This document shows, piece after piece, positions 23,975 through 33,757 of a stretch of DNA of 64,000 bases. Under the pieces are notes generated by a model. It was given only the letters and a program-made list of their open reading frames with translations, did no database searches and was not told the origin of the DNA. The DNA is from JAHFOW01 sp046350595 (GTDB lineage Bacteria > Planctomycetota > Brocadiia > Brocadiales > Brocadiaceae), in contig JAXMAC010000003.1 of the NCBI GenBank assembly GCA_046350595.1, positions 1-64,000 on the forward strand, in the 5' to 3' direction. Position 1 is the first letter of the stretch; every line of letters starts with the position of its first letter. The translations under genes and the position numbers were made by a program.

Positions 23975-25813
23975 TTATTTTCTCTCTCTCGTTGCCTTTA
24001 TTCTTTCAATTGCATCGGCGACATTTTCACGAATGTCATTATTCCTGTTATTTATGAGGGACTGGAGCGATGGGATTACTTGAGGACTGCCAACTCTACC
24101 CAGTGCCCATGCGGCAGAACACACAACTGCCGGTTCTTTGTCTTTCAAAGCCCATATTAACGATGCGACAGCCCTTTCATCTCCTATCCAGCCAAGGGTT
24201 CTGGCTGCACGTTCCCGCGCAAATTTGTTCGGATCTCGCAGTGCATTTATCAATGCAGAAACTGCGGGATAGCCTATCTTTACCAGCGCCCAGCTTGCCC
24301 TGCGCCGGGTGGCTTCTTCATTGTCCCTCAATGCCCCAATCAAGGCAGGAATAGATTTTTTGCCAATGGAGGCCAATGCCCATGCAGCCATTGTCCGCGC
24401 CCATAGAGCATCTTCACCAGCGTTGGCAATCAGGACGTTGGTAAGCGGTTCTATGGCTTTTTCACTCCTGATAAGACTGAGCGCTTCAACGCAGCCACTC
24501 TTAACATGCCAGTTTTTTTCTTTGATCAGAACATTCGCTAACGTGAAAACGGTACTCCCGTCGCCGAGTGTCCCCAGAGTCCTTGTAATATCGTATTTTA
24601 CCCATGGGTCTGTTTCAGTCTTCAGGGTATCGATCAGCACAGGCACAGATTGTTGCGCCCCTATTCTTTTTAATGCAAGCGCCGCTTCCCGTCGTATCTC
24701 CGGATGTTTATCTTTTAACATCGGGTGTATATGTTCTGCGATAACACTGTCACCGCAAAAACCAAGCGTCCACACAGCGGTTTGTCTAACCCAGGGATTG
24801 CTATCTTTGAGAAGTTTCAGGAGAGGAGACACCGTGTGCCGTTGCGGCAATACCATCATGGCAAGGGCAGCAGCCCTTGCCTTATCATGATCGTCACCTT
24901 CTATGGTCTTGATCAGCGTCTCAACTTTTTTTTGGATGTATCCCCCGCCATCGCTGGTATCTTCCGGGGGATTATCGCCTGACTTTTTCCTGGGCGTATT
25001 GACAATGTGTCGACTTTTTATATTAAAAATATCCGTGACTACGCATGGGTAATCCACCAGGAGGATATCAACGCCCACCCTGACCCGGTCTTTTATCGTC
25101 TTCCGGTCATCGTTCTCAAGCGCTGTTGAGAGCGCATATTTTTTTTCTTCATGAATTTGGCTGACTTTATCTTCTTTCAATTCTTCAGGAGATAGAAAAA
25201 CCAACTCTTTTCCATACAATTCGGGGTCTTCTATATCGGCATTTCTCAACGTTCCCCACAAATGTACCTGCGAAGCCATATCGTGCAATTTAACCATGTC
25301 CAGTACCTGTTTTTCCAGGCATGTTTGTCTGACATTCAGGATTAATTTGAGATTGTTTAGTTTGCAAAACTCAAGGACGTCGGAAAGCAGGGGTATTGGT
25401 TCTTTTTGAAATTCCCTGCCACGCCAGGAACCCGCATCGTATTGCTGAATCTCGCCATACGATAACTGATCGACACGTCCATTTCCATCGGTTGTCCTGT
25501 CAATCGTTTCATCATGCATTAACACCAGTTGATTATCCCTTGTTTGCCGAATATCTATTTCTATACCGTCAACGCCGAGCTCAACAGCCCTCCTTAACGC
25601 TGCAAAGGTATTTTCGGGGACATCTTCCAATACACCGTGATGGACAAATATCTGGACGCTATGCGGGATTTCAGCAAGGATGGCTGCGGGTAAAAGGATT
25701 ATGCAAAGAATAAGAGGAACGAGTCGTGAAATTTTAATATGTTTCCGGAGATACGGTAACCATAGGAACACAGAGAAGTTGAGTTTGGAAAGTAATTTTT
25801 CTGATTTCGTCAT
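23975..25813 (-). CDS. Glycerophosphodiester phosphodiesterase-HEAT repeat fusion
   Basis: 612 aa. Residues 25-48 are a signal/TM segment. Residues about 55-270 are a GDPD TIM barrel: HHGVLEDVPENTFAA (catalytic His/Glu region; the usual HRG is HHG here), GIEIDIRQTRDNQLVLMHD (metal Glu/Asp and second His) and DRTTDGNG. GDPD enzymes split glycerophosphodiesters to glycerol-3-phosphate and an alcohol. From about 300 on come some nine PBS-lyase-type HEAT repeats (e.g. VRQTAVWTLGFCGD, ARTLGWIGDE), a binding scaffold. A fusion of the two is uncommon. Probably exported or membrane-tethered; partner unknown. Confidence 0.85.
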   Translation of the reverse strand: MTKSEKLLSKLNFSVFLWLPYLRKHIKISRLVPLILCIILLPAAILAEIPHSVQIFVHHGVLEDVPENTFAALRRAVELGVDGIEIDIRQTRDNQLVLMHDETIDRTTDGNGRVDQLSYGEIQQYDAGSWRGREFQKEPIPLLSDVLEFCKLNNLKLILNVRQTCLEKQVLDMVKLHDMASQVHLWGTLRNADIEDPELYGKELVFLSPEELKEDKVSQIHEEKKYALSTALENDDRKTIKDRVRVGVDILLVDYPCVVTDIFNIKSRHIVNTPRKKSGDNPPEDTSDGGGYIQKKVETLIKTIEGDDHDKARAAALAMMVLPQRHTVSPLLKLLKDSNPWVRQTAVWTLGFCGDSVIAEHIHPMLKDKHPEIRREAALALKRIGAQQSVPVLIDTLKTETDPWVKYDITRTLGTLGDGSTVFTLANVLIKEKNWHVKSGCVEALSLIRSEKAIEPLTNVLIANAGEDALWARTMAAWALASIGKKSIPALIGALRDNEEATRRRASWALVKIGYPAVSALINALRDPNKFARERAARTLGWIGDERAVASLIWALKDKEPAVVCSAAWALGRVGSPQVIPSLQSLINNRNNDIRENVADAIERIKATRERK

Positions 25814-25839
25814 TATATTATTTTGTAAAAATTTTTTTT

Positions 25840-26105
25840 AATAAGTTTTTTTAACAACCCCATTTACTACTTATCAGGAAGTGAAGTTTGTTTATGAGAG
25901 AAAGATTGCTTCGCTCCGCTCGCAATGACCCCGGACGACGAAAGTCGTCACTACAAACACTCGCAATGACAACGTGCTGTGCTGTGGCCATCAAAGTACA
26001 TAGTAAGTGTCATTGCGAGGGGTTTTTCCGAAGTAGAGACGCAAAATCTTGCGTCTCTACAGCTTTCACAAGAGAATTGGTTGCGGCTTTGCTGCGCCGG
26101 GTAAT
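25840..26105. repeat. Dispersed repeat family B, full copy
   Basis: About 260 bases matching 63245-63490: CATTTACTnCTT...GTTTGTTTATGAG, ATTGCTTCGCTCCGCTCGCAATGACC, a spacer, TAAGTGTCATTGCGAGGG, and the tail TTGGTTGCGGCTTTGCTGC. This copy has an inserted GTAGAGACGC...GCGTCTCTAC palindrome (26033-26060). Confidence 0.8.
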
Positions 26106-28090
26106 CACTTTTTACCGGTATCAAGCTGCCAGTGTGGTCTGCCTTCCCAGGTAACCTTGTTGCCGGCAATATCAAAGTAAACCTGATCAGAAAACGTCCT
26201 TGCTCCTTCTCTCCGCAACTCGGCTTTTGGATTGCCGGTTAATAATGCAGCATTCTGAACGAGATCCCATATAAGCATAGACCCCAGTCCCTCGCTGTCG
26301 TTTAACGTTTTACTAAGAAAATAGACGTTACCTGTGGCAATAATCTTCGTTATCCTCTGCTTATCGTTTAAATACGCATCAATCTGGTCTCCGTTTAACT
26401 TCTGTCCGCCCCGGTTTGCCTGTACTTCTTCAAAAAAGCTTGCTTTTTTCGATATATCATTATAGTTCATTTTTTTCACCCAATTGACCTTTATATCAGT
26501 TTCTCCCGCTTCTTTCCTGTCGGAATTCCCATCGCCCCTTTCATACAAAGTCCCCCTGCCTTCACAAAGGATGGTCTTTCCATCTTCATAGAATAAAATT
26601 CTCGGCGCAAGAATTTGCCGTTCCTTTCCTTCCTGAAGCATTGCAAAGGGTTTTCCCCTGAGAACGGTAACTTTATTTTTTGCATTCCATGACACCTGGT
26701 CTCCAATGGCTTCTTCAAATAAGCCCTGTTTTTTATTCAAAATATGGACTTTTTCTGAAGCCTTCATGGTTGCCAGGGCAAAATTACGGTCGGCAAAGGT
26801 TACATTGAGCGTGTTGCATAGTAATGTGGAATTCTCATTTCTCGCTTCAACGTCTTCTTCGAAAATAGCCTCTTTCATGTCATTCGTGAGATTCATTTTT
26901 CCTTCCCACTTTATGTTGATAGTATTCATAGTGGACATGTCAGGAGTACCTGAAAGGTTTTTTTTGTCTGGTTTCTCTTTCAGCCTGGTTTTTAAACTGC
27001 CCGCGCTTGGCACCTCTATTTTGCCCGTTTCTTTGAAGAAGATCATCTTCAGTGCGTCGATATTCAGATTGTCCATAACAAATTCAGCCTTATGGGGATC
27101 TTCTATGGTGGCGGTTTGCAGGGTAACATCCCATGTCAGGATGCTTCCTTTGGCGATTTTCGTACCCTGTGAGGCGAGTACATTCCCGCTGGCAATCGCC
27201 TGTTTGGTCTTTTTTGTCTTGGGGTCAAGAAAGAGAACGAGTTTATCCGAAAAGATAGTCGAAATACCCTTTTTAACCTCGACGTTATCGTGAAACGTCA
27301 TGATGTCTGTTTCCGGCTGTCTGTCAAATATAAGTTGTCCGCTCGACCGAATAGTGGTTTTTTCAGTTTTTGTTTTTCCTGTAGTGGTTCCGGTTGTGTT
27401 GCTTGTGTCATCTTCCGGGGTTTGAGAAGGTGACGACGCACTATCCTGGGGTAAGGTAAAGAGGTCATTTGAAATACCGTCTAACACCATTTCCGTATCC
27501 CGGGTAATCCACATTTTTTTATTAACAAGGTCTATTTCACAGCCCTGCCCTTTGATATTTAAGCCTTTCCCGTTGATCGTAATCGGGTTATCGGAATACA
27601 CAAACTTTTTATCCGGAAGATATCGCAAATAGTCTGTATTAAGTTGGGTTTCCTGGTCAAACTGAACAACAACATCGTCAGAGAGATGTCCTTCATTGGA
27701 GACGGTATTCATTTCTCCGTTTTTAGAGGTAATAAAAACAGATACCGTTCCCGCTTCGGTATTTTTCGGATTCAGCACTTCAATTTCAGGAGAAATGATT
27801 TTATACACGTTATTTCCCAGCAGGTAGGTATTTTCCCCCCGCATAACCAGGGTTTCATTTCCCTGCTCATCATAATTAGGAATAGACAGCCCTTGTACAG
27901 ACTGCGTAACCGTTCCGGGTGTTTTGGAATCAGTCGGTTGTTTGGGTGAAGGAGTGCTTTCCTTGGTAACAGGGCTTGCCGTTTGGTCTTTTATCTCTTC
28001 TTTTTTGGGTTGGGAGATAATGAGTGACACAATGATGGTAATCATGCAGGCAACGGGAATACCAATAAATATATATCTTCGAATGTTCAT
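26105..28090 (-). CDS. LptC/OstA-like lipopolysaccharide transport protein, large
   Basis: 661 aa from ATG 28090 (a TTG at 28102 would add four). N-terminal TM helix (about 4-26) then a Pro/Thr-rich linker (30-65). The rest is a long run of beta-jellyroll OstA/LptC-type strands in repeated form, e.g. MNLTNDMKEAIFEEDVEARN and ISKKASFFEEVQANRGGQKLNGDQIDAYL. LptC and LptA form the periplasmic bridge that carries LPS from the inner to the outer membrane; here several such modules seem joined in one chain, several times the usual ~190-aa LptC. It lies downstream of kdsD-kdsC on the same strand, fitting an LPS operon. Confidence 0.7.
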   Translation of the reverse strand: MNIRRYIFIGIPVACMITIIVSLIISQPKKEEIKDQTASPVTKESTPSPKQPTDSKTPGTVTQSVQGLSIPNYDEQGNETLVMRGENTYLLGNNVYKIISPEIEVLNPKNTEAGTVSVFITSKNGEMNTVSNEGHLSDDVVVQFDQETQLNTDYLRYLPDKKFVYSDNPITINGKGLNIKGQGCEIDLVNKKMWITRDTEMVLDGISNDLFTLPQDSASSPSQTPEDDTSNTTGTTTGKTKTEKTTIRSSGQLIFDRQPETDIMTFHDNVEVKKGISTIFSDKLVLFLDPKTKKTKQAIASGNVLASQGTKIAKGSILTWDVTLQTATIEDPHKAEFVMDNLNIDALKMIFFKETGKIEVPSAGSLKTRLKEKPDKKNLSGTPDMSTMNTINIKWEGKMNLTNDMKEAIFEEDVEARNENSTLLCNTLNVTFADRNFALATMKASEKVHILNKKQGLFEEAIGDQVSWNAKNKVTVLRGKPFAMLQEGKERQILAPRILFYEDGKTILCEGRGTLYERGDGNSDRKEAGETDIKVNWVKKMNYNDISKKASFFEEVQANRGGQKLNGDQIDAYLNDKQRITKIIATGNVYFLSKTLNDSEGLGSMLIWDLVQNAALLTGNPKAELRREGARTFSDQVYFDIAGNKVTWEGRPHWQLDTGKK

Positions 28091-28131
28091 AAAATTCTGC
28101 AATTAAATGTTTTGTTTAAATGTGTGAACCA

Positions 28132-28638
28132 TTACAGTTTCTCGTACCGTTCCATAATGAAATCCCATTTTTCCTGGAATTTAAGAATTTTCTCTACAAC
28201 CTCCCGTACAGCGCCAGAGCCTCCTTTTGTCTTTGTAACATAAAGGGCATATTGCTTCACGATGGATGATGCATTGGCAACGGCAATGGGTAGCCCGACA
28301 CGATAGAGAATAGGGAGGTCTATAAGGTCGTCGCCGATATAGCAGACTTCTTCGTCCCGGAGGGCGTGTTTTTCAAGGATTTCCTTGTAGGCATCGATCT
28401 TGCTTTTGGCTCCCTGGTATACATCCTCAATACCCAGTTCCCTTGCGCGATGGTTTACTGCCTCAGAGTTTCTTCCGCTGATAATGGCCGTCTTTATGCC
28501 TGCCCGGTGAAGGTATGAAATGGCGGTGCCGTCTAATACGTGAAATGCCTTTGTTTCGCATCCGCTGGAATCAATATATATGGCGCCATCGGTTAAAACA
28601 CCATCAACATCTATAATGACAATCTTGATATTTTTCAA
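28132..28638 (-). CDS. kdsC: 3-deoxy-D-manno-octulosonate 8-phosphate phosphatase
   Basis: 168 aa. HAD superfamily motif I IIDVDGVLTDG (Asp10, Asp12), motif II AIISGRNS, and motif III/IV GDDLIDLPIL are all present; no cap domain, as in the tetrameric KdsC type. It hydrolyses Kdo-8-phosphate to Kdo for lipid A. The only plausible start is TTG 28638, three bases after the kdsD stop. Same strand as kdsD and the LptC-like gene. Confidence 0.88.
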   Translation of the reverse strand: MKNIKIVIIDVDGVLTDGAIYIDSSGCETKAFHVLDGTAISYLHRAGIKTAIISGRNSEAVNHRARELGIEDVYQGAKSKIDAYKEILEKHALRDEEVCYIGDDLIDLPILYRVGLPIAVANASSIVKQYALYVTKTKGGSGAVREVVEKILKFQEKWDFIMERYEKL

Positions 28639-28641
28639 AAA

Positions 28642-29661
28642 CTAAAACCCGACCTCCAGTAAATCCTGCACATCAATGATACCGACAGGCGTATTGGCGT
28701 CATTAACGACAGGGAGTTGGTCGATCTTGTGTTCTTTTAATACCTTATAAGCCTCTGCTACGAGGCAGCCGGTATGTATTACCCTGGGCGACCGTGTCAT
28801 GACCTCTTTTACGCTGCAATGTAAAACGGTTATGCCATCTCTCAAATGCCTCCGGAGATCACCGTCGGTAAAAAAGCCTACCAGTTTATTTTTTTCATCC
28901 ACAAGGCTGACCGCGCCTGGTTTTCCGGGTGTTTCCGTCATGATGGCGATTACATCGAGTAGTGGCGTATCCTCATGCGCAACCGGATTCTCTTCGTTTT
29001 TGCGCATAACCATTTCTACCGTAAGTAATTTTCTGCCCAGATCGCCGCCCGGATGATAGCGGGCGTAATCCTCCTTGCCGAGGTTGCGCTTTTTAAACAA
29101 CGAAAGCGCAAGGGCGTCCCCGAGGGCAAGCATGGCCGTTGAACTTGCAGACGGGGCAAGACCTAACGGACACGGTTCTTCAATTTTTCCGATATCAAGC
29201 ACAATGTCACTGTATTTGGCCAGGGAAGATTTATTATTTCCCGTAATGGCGATCACCGTTGATCCGATCTTCTTTACAAAAGGCAGGAGCATAACAACCT
29301 CGGTTTCTCCGCTGTTTGAGAGCGCAAGGACGACGTCGTCTGTTACAATCCTTCCCAGATCGCCATGCCGCGCCTCTGAGCAGTGAATCCAGTAAGAGGG
29401 TGTTCCGGTGCTCGCAAGTGTTGCAGAAATTTTCTGGCCGATAATTCCGGCCTTCCCAATACCCGTAACGACAACCCGGCCTTTACAGGCAAAGATTACA
29501 TCAACAGCCTTTTGAAAACTGTGGTCGATGCGGTCAACGAGATTTCTTATAGCATCTGATTCAAGGAGTAATACCTCTCGTGCAAACGCAATATCGGGCA
29601 AGGAATCTTTTTTTATAAGGTTGTCCTTATGTTCTGCTGATTTTGTGGAACGAGAACTCAT
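28642..29661 (-). CDS. kdsD: D-arabinose 5-phosphate isomerase
   Basis: 339 aa, usual length. An SIS sugar-isomerase domain (about 45-185) with RVVVTGIGKAGIIGQKISATL, SEARHGDLG, LSNSGET and APSASSTAMLALGDAL is followed by two CBS domains (about 215-335; e.g. VKEVMTRSPRVIHTGC, LPVVNDANTPVGIIDVQDLL). It makes arabinose-5-phosphate for Kdo synthesis. First gene of the operon with kdsC and lptC. Confidence 0.9.
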   Translation of the reverse strand: MSSRSTKSAEHKDNLIKKDSLPDIAFAREVLLLESDAIRNLVDRIDHSFQKAVDVIFACKGRVVVTGIGKAGIIGQKISATLASTGTPSYWIHCSEARHGDLGRIVTDDVVLALSNSGETEVVMLLPFVKKIGSTVIAITGNNKSSLAKYSDIVLDIGKIEEPCPLGLAPSASSTAMLALGDALALSLFKKRNLGKEDYARYHPGGDLGRKLLTVEMVMRKNEENPVAHEDTPLLDVIAIMTETPGKPGAVSLVDEKNKLVGFFTDGDLRRHLRDGITVLHCSVKEVMTRSPRVIHTGCLVAEAYKVLKEHKIDQLPVVNDANTPVGIIDVQDLLEVGF

Positions 29662-29906
29662 GGTTATTTTAAACGATTTGAAAGGAAGAGTTTTGCCAAC
29701 GGCCAGTTTCCAGCATAAAACAAGGAAATACCGTAGTAGTTAGAATTTTCGTAACAATTTAGTATTTTGAAAATTATAGTGGTCATTCTCTGAACATGCA
29801 AGGGAAAAGAACGGAGTTCATTAAGACTGAGTCCTGTGTTCTATACTTGACAACTTATTTCCCTTGTGCTAATATGCCCATCAGAAAAAGGAGGGCAAAC
29901 ACTTTT

Positions 29907-30536
29907 GTGAATTTTAATAATTTAATCATCTCAATACCTACGATACTCTATGCTTTGACCATCCACGAGTATTTTCATGGATGGACGGCTAACAGATTAG
30001 GCGACCCCACGGCGAGGCTGCAGGGGCGGCTGACGTTAAATCCACTTGCGCATATTGACATCCTTGGCGCCTTATGCTTTATCTTTGCCCATTTTGGATG
30101 GGGCAAACCCGTTCCCATAAATCCTTATAATTTCAAAAACCCGCGACGCGACAATGTGATTGTTTCCTTTGCAGGGCCTGCAGCTAATTTTGTTTCTGCG
30201 TTGATGTTCGGCATACTCTTTCAACTCCTGAGAAACGCATCGTTTCTTCCTTTAAGCGCTTCTGCTGTATTATTCAATCTCCTGTTATCGGGTATCGTCA
30301 TGAATCTCTCGCTTGCGTTTTTCAATATGATCCCTTTATATCCTCTGGATGGTTCTCACATCATGGAAGGTTTATTGCCCTATCCCACGGCGCAGAAATA
30401 CAAGGAAATTGAGCGGTACAGCCCATTTATTTTGTTGGGAATAATCTTTATAGGAAATTATACGAATGTATCAATTTTGAGTATGGTGCTCAGCCCACCC
30501 ATAAACTATTTTCTCAGATTATTTACGGGGTTATAA
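29907..30536 (+). CDS. Site-2 protease family (M50) membrane metalloprotease
   Basis: 209 aa from GTG 29907, which has AGGAGG about 12 bases upstream; an ATG at 29874 is the alternative. Zinc motif HEYFH at residues 20-24, then NPLAHIDILGAL, the GPAANFVSALMF segment and LYPLDGSHIMEGL with the third zinc ligand Asp. Several TM helices. Compact M50 peptidases of this type cleave membrane-bound substrates. Two bases upstream of scpA, a pairing often seen, so likely one operon. Confidence 0.85.
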   Translation: MNFNNLIISIPTILYALTIHEYFHGWTANRLGDPTARLQGRLTLNPLAHIDILGALCFIFAHFGWGKPVPINPYNFKNPRRDNVIVSFAGPAANFVSALMFGILFQLLRNASFLPLSASAVLFNLLLSGIVMNLSLAFFNMIPLYPLDGSHIMEGLLPYPTAQKYKEIERYSPFILLGIIFIGNYTNVSILSMVLSPPINYFLRLFTGL

Positions 30537-30538
30537 AA

Positions 30539-31297
30539 ATGACTGATTATAAAGTAGATTTAGACATTTATAACGGACCCCTTGATCTGCTTCTTTACCT
30601 GATAAGAAAAGAAGAAGTGAATATCTGTGATATCCCCATAGCCAAAATCACCGACCAGTATTTGCACTATGTAGAAATGCTGAAAATCTTGGATATGAAT
30701 ATTGTGGGGGATTTTCTGGTAATGGCCGCCACCCTTATGTATGTCAAATCATATATGCTCCTCCCGCGTACGGAAATGCCCGAACAGGGAGAAGAAGAGG
30801 TTGATGACCCGCGGTTGTCGCTGGTCAAACAACTGCTGGAGTATAAACGATACAAGGAAAGTACTTTTCTCCTTGTATCAAGGGCTGCCGAATGGGAAAG
30901 AAAGTGCAAACGTATCCACAGGGAAATTCCTGTTGAACCAACGGAAAAAGACAAGGAATTGCCGATTGACGGTGTAAGTTTATGGGATCTGCTGCAAAGA
31001 TTTTCCCAGATTATGAAGCAGACCCTGATGAATGTGCCGGCAAAGGTAACCTATGACGATGTGCCGATACAGGAGTATATGAACGAGGTACTGGAAAGGG
31101 TGCATACTCATACAACGATAACCTTTACCAGTCTTTTTAAGGGAATACGTGAGCGAATTCGCATCATAGGATTTTTCCTTGCCTTGTTGGAACTCGTTCG
31201 TTTAAAGAGGATAAAACTTGAACAACTGGCCAATTTTGAGGATATTCAGATATCATTGCACGAGATGTCAATGGACAAGGCCGGAATCGTTCTGTAG
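30539..31297 (+). CDS. scpA: Segregation and condensation protein A
   Basis: 252 aa, typical ScpA length. N-terminus YKVDLDIYNGPLDLLLYLIRKEEVNICDIPI is the SMC-neck binding helix; the middle (DPRLSLVKQLLEYKRYKE) is acidic; the C-terminal winged helix (about 180-250, GFFLALLELVRLKRIKLEQ) binds the SMC head. It is the kleisin that closes the SMC ring; smc lies at 42039. Starts two bases after the M50 gene. Confidence 0.93.
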   Translation: MTDYKVDLDIYNGPLDLLLYLIRKEEVNICDIPIAKITDQYLHYVEMLKILDMNIVGDFLVMAATLMYVKSYMLLPRTEMPEQGEEEVDDPRLSLVKQLLEYKRYKESTFLLVSRAAEWERKCKRIHREIPVEPTEKDKELPIDGVSLWDLLQRFSQIMKQTLMNVPAKVTYDDVPIQEYMNEVLERVHTHTTITFTSLFKGIRERIRIIGFFLALLELVRLKRIKLEQLANFEDIQISLHEMSMDKAGIVL

Positions 31298-31811
31298 GCA
31301 TAAGGTAAAATAAAGGTAACTACTCAGCGTACTTTTGCCCACAATCGCTACGGGTGAACAAAATATTGATTATGTAATCCCGAAGGGATATCATTATTGG
31401 ATTATCTGAAATCCCCCTTAGAAAAGGGGGACTTAGGGGGTTGTTTCCCTTTGATCAGGGGATTTGGTTGCGGCTATGCTGCGTTAGGCAATTATTGTTA
31501 ACCCCTGGGGGGAGGCATAGTATCGTTATTTTCGCAATATTTCACCCCTACAGGGTTGAATATTGCGGTGTGTTTTTTCCAATCATGTCATCCCTTCGGG
31601 ATTTTCCCGTCTGCCTGTTTTCTCTACTGGCTCGTAACTATTCAGAGAAAACATTCTTTGTCAGTTTCGCTGAATAGTTACGAAATCTGGAAATAAATAA
31701 CCATCCATGAATCATATCATAAAACTTTTAAATTGAAATTTACGGTTAAGATTGTTAAAGTAATTCATTTATTGAATTTCTCGAATTTTTCATAGATTTT
31801 ATGAGATTACT
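31298..31811. other. 514-bp intergenic stretch with repeats
   Basis: Contains AAATCCCCCTTAGAAAAGGGGGAC (hairpin-forming, about 31410), the family B tail TTGGTTGCGGCTATGCTGCG (31459-31490), and a segment with CAGCGTACTTTTGCC and ATCATGTCATCCCTTCGG shared with 59028-59100. A pair of 13-17 base inverted segments, GTAACTATTCAG and its complement, lies at about 31636-31684. No gene. Confidence 0.65.
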
Positions 31812-31991
31812 ATGATTTCTCCGGAATTATTGGACATTCTCGCATGCCCCCTTTGCAAGGCCGATGTTCGGCTTCAAGGGGATAGCATTGTATGCACACA
31901 ATGCGGCCGAAGATACCCGATAAGAGATGATATCCCTGTTATGCTTATTGATGAGGCTGAATTACCAGAGGAATCGGAAAAGGAACGTTGA
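31812..31991 (+). CDS. Trm112/YcaR-like zinc-ribbon protein
   Basis: 59 aa. MISPELLDILACPLCKADV, then VCTQCGRRYPIRDDIPVMLIDEA: the CPxC...CxxC zinc knuckle and the 'YPIRDGIPVML' tail of the UPF0434/Trm112 family. Trm112 activates tRNA and protein methyltransferases in eukaryotes; bacterial YcaR is less clear. The stop overlaps the yidC start (TGATG), so the two are coupled. Confidence 0.88.
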   Translation: MISPELLDILACPLCKADVRLQGDSIVCTQCGRRYPIRDDIPVMLIDEAELPEESEKER

Positions 31992-33682
31992 TGGATAGAA
32001 AGGCGCTTATTGCGGTTGTTGTTTGTGGGATACTTATGATATTGTATTATCCCTTTATTTTACCCTTGTTTTCTAAAAAAGCTCCGCCTGTTGAGGTTGT
32101 TACAGAAGAAGCGCTTCACGGGAAACAAGAGGAAGGAAAGGCTGAAACAGCATTAAAAGCCAAACCTTTATCGATAACCCCGGAAATACCATCACAGACA
32201 AATATTCCACCCCAGGAAGTTACGATTGAAAATGAACTGGTTAGGATGGTCTGGACAAACGATGGGGCTGCGATTAAATCCATCCAACTCAAAAATTTCA
32301 AAAATGCAGAGGCAAAAAATACCCTGGAGTTAATTAAAGAAATAAATACAGAATACCTCCCCCTTGCAATTGATAATATCTTTCAGAGGAAAGACTTTCG
32401 TAAACACCGATATTCGGTTGCCGAGCAGGGTACAAACAAGATTGTCTTTACAACACGACTGGAAGAAGGGGTAAATATTGTTAAAACGGTCAACTTGCCA
32501 CCGGCTCAATATCATGCCGAAATAGAAGTCGCGATGGAAAATACTACTGATGCTGAAATCCCATTAACATACGACATTATTGCGTCTTCCATGATTACCC
32601 ATGAAGGCGCTTTAAACGCAGATATAGCCGCTGTCGTGGGTGTTGATATGGGAAACAAAAGAACGAAACTGGTGCGTATATTATCAAAAGAGCTTCCTTC
32701 TAAGAACGAATCCGCTGGTATTGTATGGACCGGCTCGGTGAACAAATATTTTGCTACGGTATTGAAACCACAGTCCAGCGAATGGGTTGCGTCAATCAAT
32801 TCGCAGGCGTTCGACGCCATGGGCCAACCATCAAATGAAAAGTCCGATCTGGGCAATTTTATGGTCAGCTTGCAAACAAAGCTCCGTCTGAATCCCCACG
32901 ATATCGTCAAACACAACTATATATATTTTGTTGGACCAAAAAAAGAGGAAATCCTGGCGCAGTATGAAAATCTACATGCGCTTCTGAGTTACGGCTGGCT
33001 CAATTCTATCAGCAAGGTGCTCCTCGCCTTTCTCAATGCCGTTCACAGGGTAATTCCCAATTATGGTGTATCTATTATTATAATGACTATCATCATTAAG
33101 GCATTCCTCTTCCCGTTAACAAGGAAGAGCCAGGTTTCCATGTACAGGATGCAGCAATTACAGCCCATGATAAACCTCATGAAAGAGAAATACAAACACG
33201 ATAAACAGAGGATGGGCAAGGAGCAAATGCTGTTATTCAAAAAATACGGTGTTAATCCCATGAGTGGCTGCCTGCCTATGTTTTTGCAGCTCCCTGTGTT
33301 TATTGCCCTCTTCCGCACCTTACAACTTTCTTTTGAAATGAGACAGGCGCCTTTTTTGTTATGGATTAACGACCTTTCAATGCCTGATACCTTACTCAGC
33401 TTTCCGTTTCACATCCCCTTTATTGGCAATACCCTCAATGTATTACCGCTCATTATGACCGCCGCTTCCTTTGGACAGATGAAGACGACCCCCAAGACTC
33501 CGGCAGTAGATCCACAGGCGCAGGCGCAGCAAAAGATGATGTCCTTTATGCCGGTTATTTTCGCCTTTATCCTGTATCACATGCCTTCAGGACTTACGGT
33601 TTACTGGACAACCAGCACCTTGCTCAGTATCATTGAAGGCATTTTGATCAGGAAATCTATCAAAAAGATAAAAATTAAATAG
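31991..33682 (+). CDS. yidC: Membrane protein insertase YidC
   Basis: 563 aa from ATG 31991; TTG 31988 adds one residue. Residues 5-27 are the first TM; about 60-350 form the periplasmic beta domain of Gram-negative YidC; the C-terminal 200 residues are the Oxa1-type insertase core, with GVSIIIMTIIIKAFLFPLTRKSQ (including the conserved Arg), MSGCLPMFLQLPVFIALFRTL and MPSGLTVYW. It inserts small membrane proteins and helps Sec. Full length for a diderm YidC. Confidence 0.95.
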   Translation: MDRKALIAVVVCGILMILYYPFILPLFSKKAPPVEVVTEEALHGKQEEGKAETALKAKPLSITPEIPSQTNIPPQEVTIENELVRMVWTNDGAAIKSIQLKNFKNAEAKNTLELIKEINTEYLPLAIDNIFQRKDFRKHRYSVAEQGTNKIVFTTRLEEGVNIVKTVNLPPAQYHAEIEVAMENTTDAEIPLTYDIIASSMITHEGALNADIAAVVGVDMGNKRTKLVRILSKELPSKNESAGIVWTGSVNKYFATVLKPQSSEWVASINSQAFDAMGQPSNEKSDLGNFMVSLQTKLRLNPHDIVKHNYIYFVGPKKEEILAQYENLHALLSYGWLNSISKVLLAFLNAVHRVIPNYGVSIIIMTIIIKAFLFPLTRKSQVSMYRMQQLQPMINLMKEKYKHDKQRMGKEQMLLFKKYGVNPMSGCLPMFLQLPVFIALFRTLQLSFEMRQAPFLLWINDLSMPDTLLSFPFHIPFIGNTLNVLPLIMTAASFGQMKTTPKTPAVDPQAQAQQKMMSFMPVIFAFILYHMPSGLTVYWTTSTLLSIIEGILIRKSIKKIKIK

Positions 33683-33703
33683 TTTAACGTGAAGAAAATA
33701 TCC

Positions 33704-33732
33704 TGTAGAGCGAAGCGGCGCTTCGCTCTACA
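33704..33732. repeat. Palindromic hairpin repeat, TGTAGAGCGAAG type
   Basis: TGTAGAGCGAAG and CTTCGCTCTACA, 12-base perfect arms around CGGCG. Related palindromes lie at 59537-59565 and 63575-63603, with a second type at 26033 and 38815. Confidence 0.85.
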
Positions 33733-33757
33733 CAAAAGTAGCTGAAAGTCTTTTTTT

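Noticed and set aside
23975..25813. Many plus-strand frames inside the GDPD-HEAT gene
   Set aside because: They are shadows of a high-GC third-position coding region on the minus strand.
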